Positions 62,875-64,000 of a stretch of 64,000 nt of DNA are shown in pieces. This DNA is from JAHKLT01 sp046197865 (GTDB lineage: Archaea > Methanobacteriota > Methanobacteria > Methanobacteriales > Methanobacteriaceae). Positions within the stretch are counted from its first letter, which is position 1. Each line of letters opens with the position of its first letter. The notes under the pieces were generated by a model. The model was not told the DNA's origin and ran no database searches. It saw only the letters and a list, made by a program, of their open reading frames with translations. A program made the position numbers and the translations under genes. The stretch spans positions 496,001 to 560,000 of the forward strand of contig NZ_CP166990.1 of assembly GCF_046197865.1 (NCBI RefSeq), read 5' to 3'.

Positions 62875-63168
62875 ATGTTAATTATTGAAGATGTAAGTGA
62901 AGTTTTTATTAAATTTGATGGATTATGGAAAGAACATAAAAAATTAATAAGTGATTTAGATGAATGTTATGGTGGGGATTGTAAAATTAATTTTGATTAT
63001 CTGTTAAATAATGTTAATTTTTATAAAAAAGAATATCAAAGTCAAATGTTTAATGATTTTTATGTTTCTACTATGGAGGAATTTTTAAATATTGATGGTA
63101 TTGTTTTTGTAGATAATAATTGGGGTTATTTAGTTATTGATGATGAAATATTTGAGGTGGAAGAATGA
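62875..63168 (+). CDS. Hypothetical acidic early protein (97 residues)
   Basis: MLIIEDVSEVFIKFDGLWKE start. Acidic, mostly helical with a beta-like C terminus (FVDNNWGYLVIDDEIFEVEE). Stop overlaps the next ATG. Unknown. Confidence 0.6.
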   Translation: MLIIEDVSEVFIKFDGLWKEHKKLISDLDECYGGDCKINFDYLLNNVNFYKKEYQSQMFNDFYVSTMEEFLNIDGIVFVDNNWGYLVIDDEIFEVEE

Positions 63169-63365
63169 GGGTTGTTTATGTTGTTCAAAGTACATTCACT
63201 AATATAATTAAAAGAACATTATTTGACGAGTACGATGATGCAAAAAAATTAGCTGATAAGTTGAATAAAACAAGTTTGGATAATACAGATGTTTTTAAAG
63301 ATTTTGGAGAATTTATCCCTATAACTTTTGAATTGTATGAAAGTGGAGAAAAGGTGCAATCATGA
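63165..63365 (+). CDS. Hypothetical early protein (66 residues)
   Basis: MRVVYVVQSTFTNIIKRTLF, then a helix (YDDAKKLADKLNK) and strands. The strand-helix-strand plan is similar to the 56-residue protein at 54693, suggesting a small fold used repeatedly in this module. Overlaps both neighbours by 4 bases. Confidence 0.6.
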   Translation: MRVVYVVQSTFTNIIKRTLFDEYDDAKKLADKLNKTSLDNTDVFKDFGEFIPITFELYESGEKVQS

Positions 63366-63532
63366 AGTGTAGTGAGTTAGTTAATGAATTATTGGATAGT
63401 ATGATGACTTATGGTGATTTACCTATTGAAGTCAAGATTATTCAGGATAATGTGAATATAGAAGTAATATTAACAGGTACTGGTCACCATAAAAATGGTA
63501 ATGAAACCTTTGTATTATTTTGTGCGGAGTAA
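63362..63532 (+). CDS. Hypothetical early protein (56 residues)
   Basis: MKCSELVNELLDSMMTYGDL, then strands IEVKIIQ and INIEVILTGTG. ATG overlaps the preceding stop; the terminal GCGGAG supplies the ribosome site of the next gene. Unknown function. Confidence 0.65.
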   Translation: MKCSELVNELLDSMMTYGDLPIEVKIIQDNVNIEVILTGTGHHKNGNETFVLFCAE

Positions 63533-63536
63533 AATC

Positions 63537-63680
63537 ATGACTACTTGTAGTAAATGCGAAGAGGATTGTAAGTGTCAATCTAACATTAACAAACGAGAAA
63601 AAGCACACATGTTTTACAGTAAACTAAACAGTCAAAATAACAAAAAAGAAGAAGGAGTTGAAGTGAATGATAAACAATGA
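63537..63680 (+). CDS. Cys-rich microprotein (47 residues), copy A
   Basis: MTTCSKCEEDCKCQSNINKR: CxxC and CxC motifs, then a helix with MFYSKLN. ATG 63537 is preferred to an in-frame start at 63495 because GGAG is 8 bases upstream. Related to the 52-residue protein at 63831. Confidence 0.6.
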   Translation: MTTCSKCEEDCKCQSNINKREKAHMFYSKLNSQNNKKEEGVEVNDKQ

Positions 63681-63834
63681 TGAATGGGAGAAAATTAAAC
63701 CTTATATTAACCAAATGGAAATAGCTTATACTTTAATTATAGGTATGGCACAAGCTTGTAATATGGCTTCTGTGGAACAATTAAGAGAAAGATATGAAGT
63801 TAAAGAAATATTAGATAACGAAGGAGTTGAATGA
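63667..63834 (+). CDS. Hypothetical helical early protein (55 residues)
   Basis: MINNDEWEKIKPYINQMEIA. It overlaps the previous gene by 14 bases; AAGGAGTTGAAGTG provides the ribosome site. Ends in EGVE, encoded by the ribosome site of the next gene. Unknown. Confidence 0.6.
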   Translation: MINNDEWEKIKPYINQMEIAYTLIIGMAQACNMASVEQLRERYEVKEILDNEGVE

Positions 63835-63989
63835 GTAAAATGGTTTGTCCAAAATGTCAATGTAAAGAATGTCGAGAACATTACAAGAGAATGATGGAAT
63901 TTTACAGTAAAAAACCTACTACTTTTTCAGTAGGTTATGCTGAAGAAGAAATGAGAAAAGTAAGATATGATAAAGGAGTTGAAGACTAA
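63831..63989 (+). CDS. Cys-rich microprotein (52 residues), copy B
   Basis: MSKMVCPKCQCKECREHYKR, then MMEFYSKK: shares the CxxCxC arrangement and the following F-Y-S-K helix with the protein at 63537. ATG overlaps the previous stop. Probably a small zinc-binding protein. Followed at 63992 by ATGAAGTAT, the start of another gene cut by the window end. Confidence 0.62.
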   Translation: MSKMVCPKCQCKECREHYKRMMEFYSKKPTTFSVGYAEEEMRKVRYDKGVED

Positions 63990-64000
63990 ACATGAAGTAT

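Larger units (their letters stand above)
17850..64000. mobile_element. Integrated tailed provirus (left border to beyond the window)
   Basis: A complete late head-and-tail module (- strand) and a long early module of small genes (+ strand) replace host gene content from about 18 kb. Gene order from TerS to tape measure to lysin is that of a siphovirus-like head-tail virus. The left attachment site must lie in the non-coding 17.85-18.35 kb stretch, but the right border and integrase are outside the window, so the core site cannot be fixed. Confidence 0.93.

Overview
The window is archaeal and very AT-rich, most likely from a Methanobrevibacter (order Methanobacteriales; M. smithii or a close relative; genus by inference). 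Reasons: a split RNA polymerase large subunit (A' and A''), L30e and the archaeal NusA-like KH protein beside S12/S7/EF-2/EF-1alpha/S10, an AqpM-like aquaporin, pseudomurein-binding repeat-like segments, and a provirus that encodes a pseudomurein endoisopeptidase-type lysin.

Region 1 (1-10.1 kb, + strand) is the transcription/translation 'str' cluster: rpoA', rpoA'', rpl30e, nusA, a 500-bp organised gap, rpsL, rpsG, EF-2, EF-1alpha, rps10 and tRNA-Ser(TGA). Region 2 (10.2-17.8 kb) is mixed host genes: cobalt-precorrin-6A reductase, a P2-type cation ATPase, a UPF0146 protein, a GNAT acetyltransferase, a zinc-ribbon membrane protein, an aquaporin, a membrane-anchored surface protein, a hexapeptide acetyltransferase and a 37-residue zinc-ribbon microprotein.

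Region 3 (about 18 to beyond 64 kb) is the left and central part of an integrated tailed virus. Its late genes (47.0 to 18.3 kb, - strand) read in the classical order: two small membrane proteins, TerS, TerL, portal, Mu F-like minor head protein, protease/scaffold, decoration protein, HK97-fold capsid protein, connectors/tail terminator, tail tube, tail-assembly chaperones, tape measure, Dit/hub proteins, Ig-like and concanavalin-like adhesion proteins, and the cell-wall lysin. A 1.7-kb non-coding segment (47.0-48.7 kb) with an abrupt A/C-rich to G/T-rich switch separates them from a + strand early region (48.7-64 kb) of small proteins, ribbon-helix-helix regulators, an MCM helicase, an XPF/ERCC4-type nuclease and a terminase-like ATPase fragment. 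No integrase or right attachment site lies in the window, so the provirus continues past 64 kb.

The most notable points are: (i) two tandem tRNA-like folds (acceptor stem plus T-arm only) between the tail-tube and tail-chaperone genes; (ii) a run of eight G at the junction of two adhesin ORFs, where a one-base change fuses a second concanavalin-like module; (iii) a second, nuclease-less terminase-like protein whose Walker A lysine is arginine, next to an XPF-type nuclease; (iv) a transglutaminase-like Cys-His-Asp domain at the end of the tape measure; (v) a nested-helix RNA candidate at 53.2 kb; (vi) operator-like palindromes before ribbon-helix-helix genes; and (vii) a candidate skew-switch replication origin. 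All calls come from reading the sequence and general family knowledge; no database search was run.
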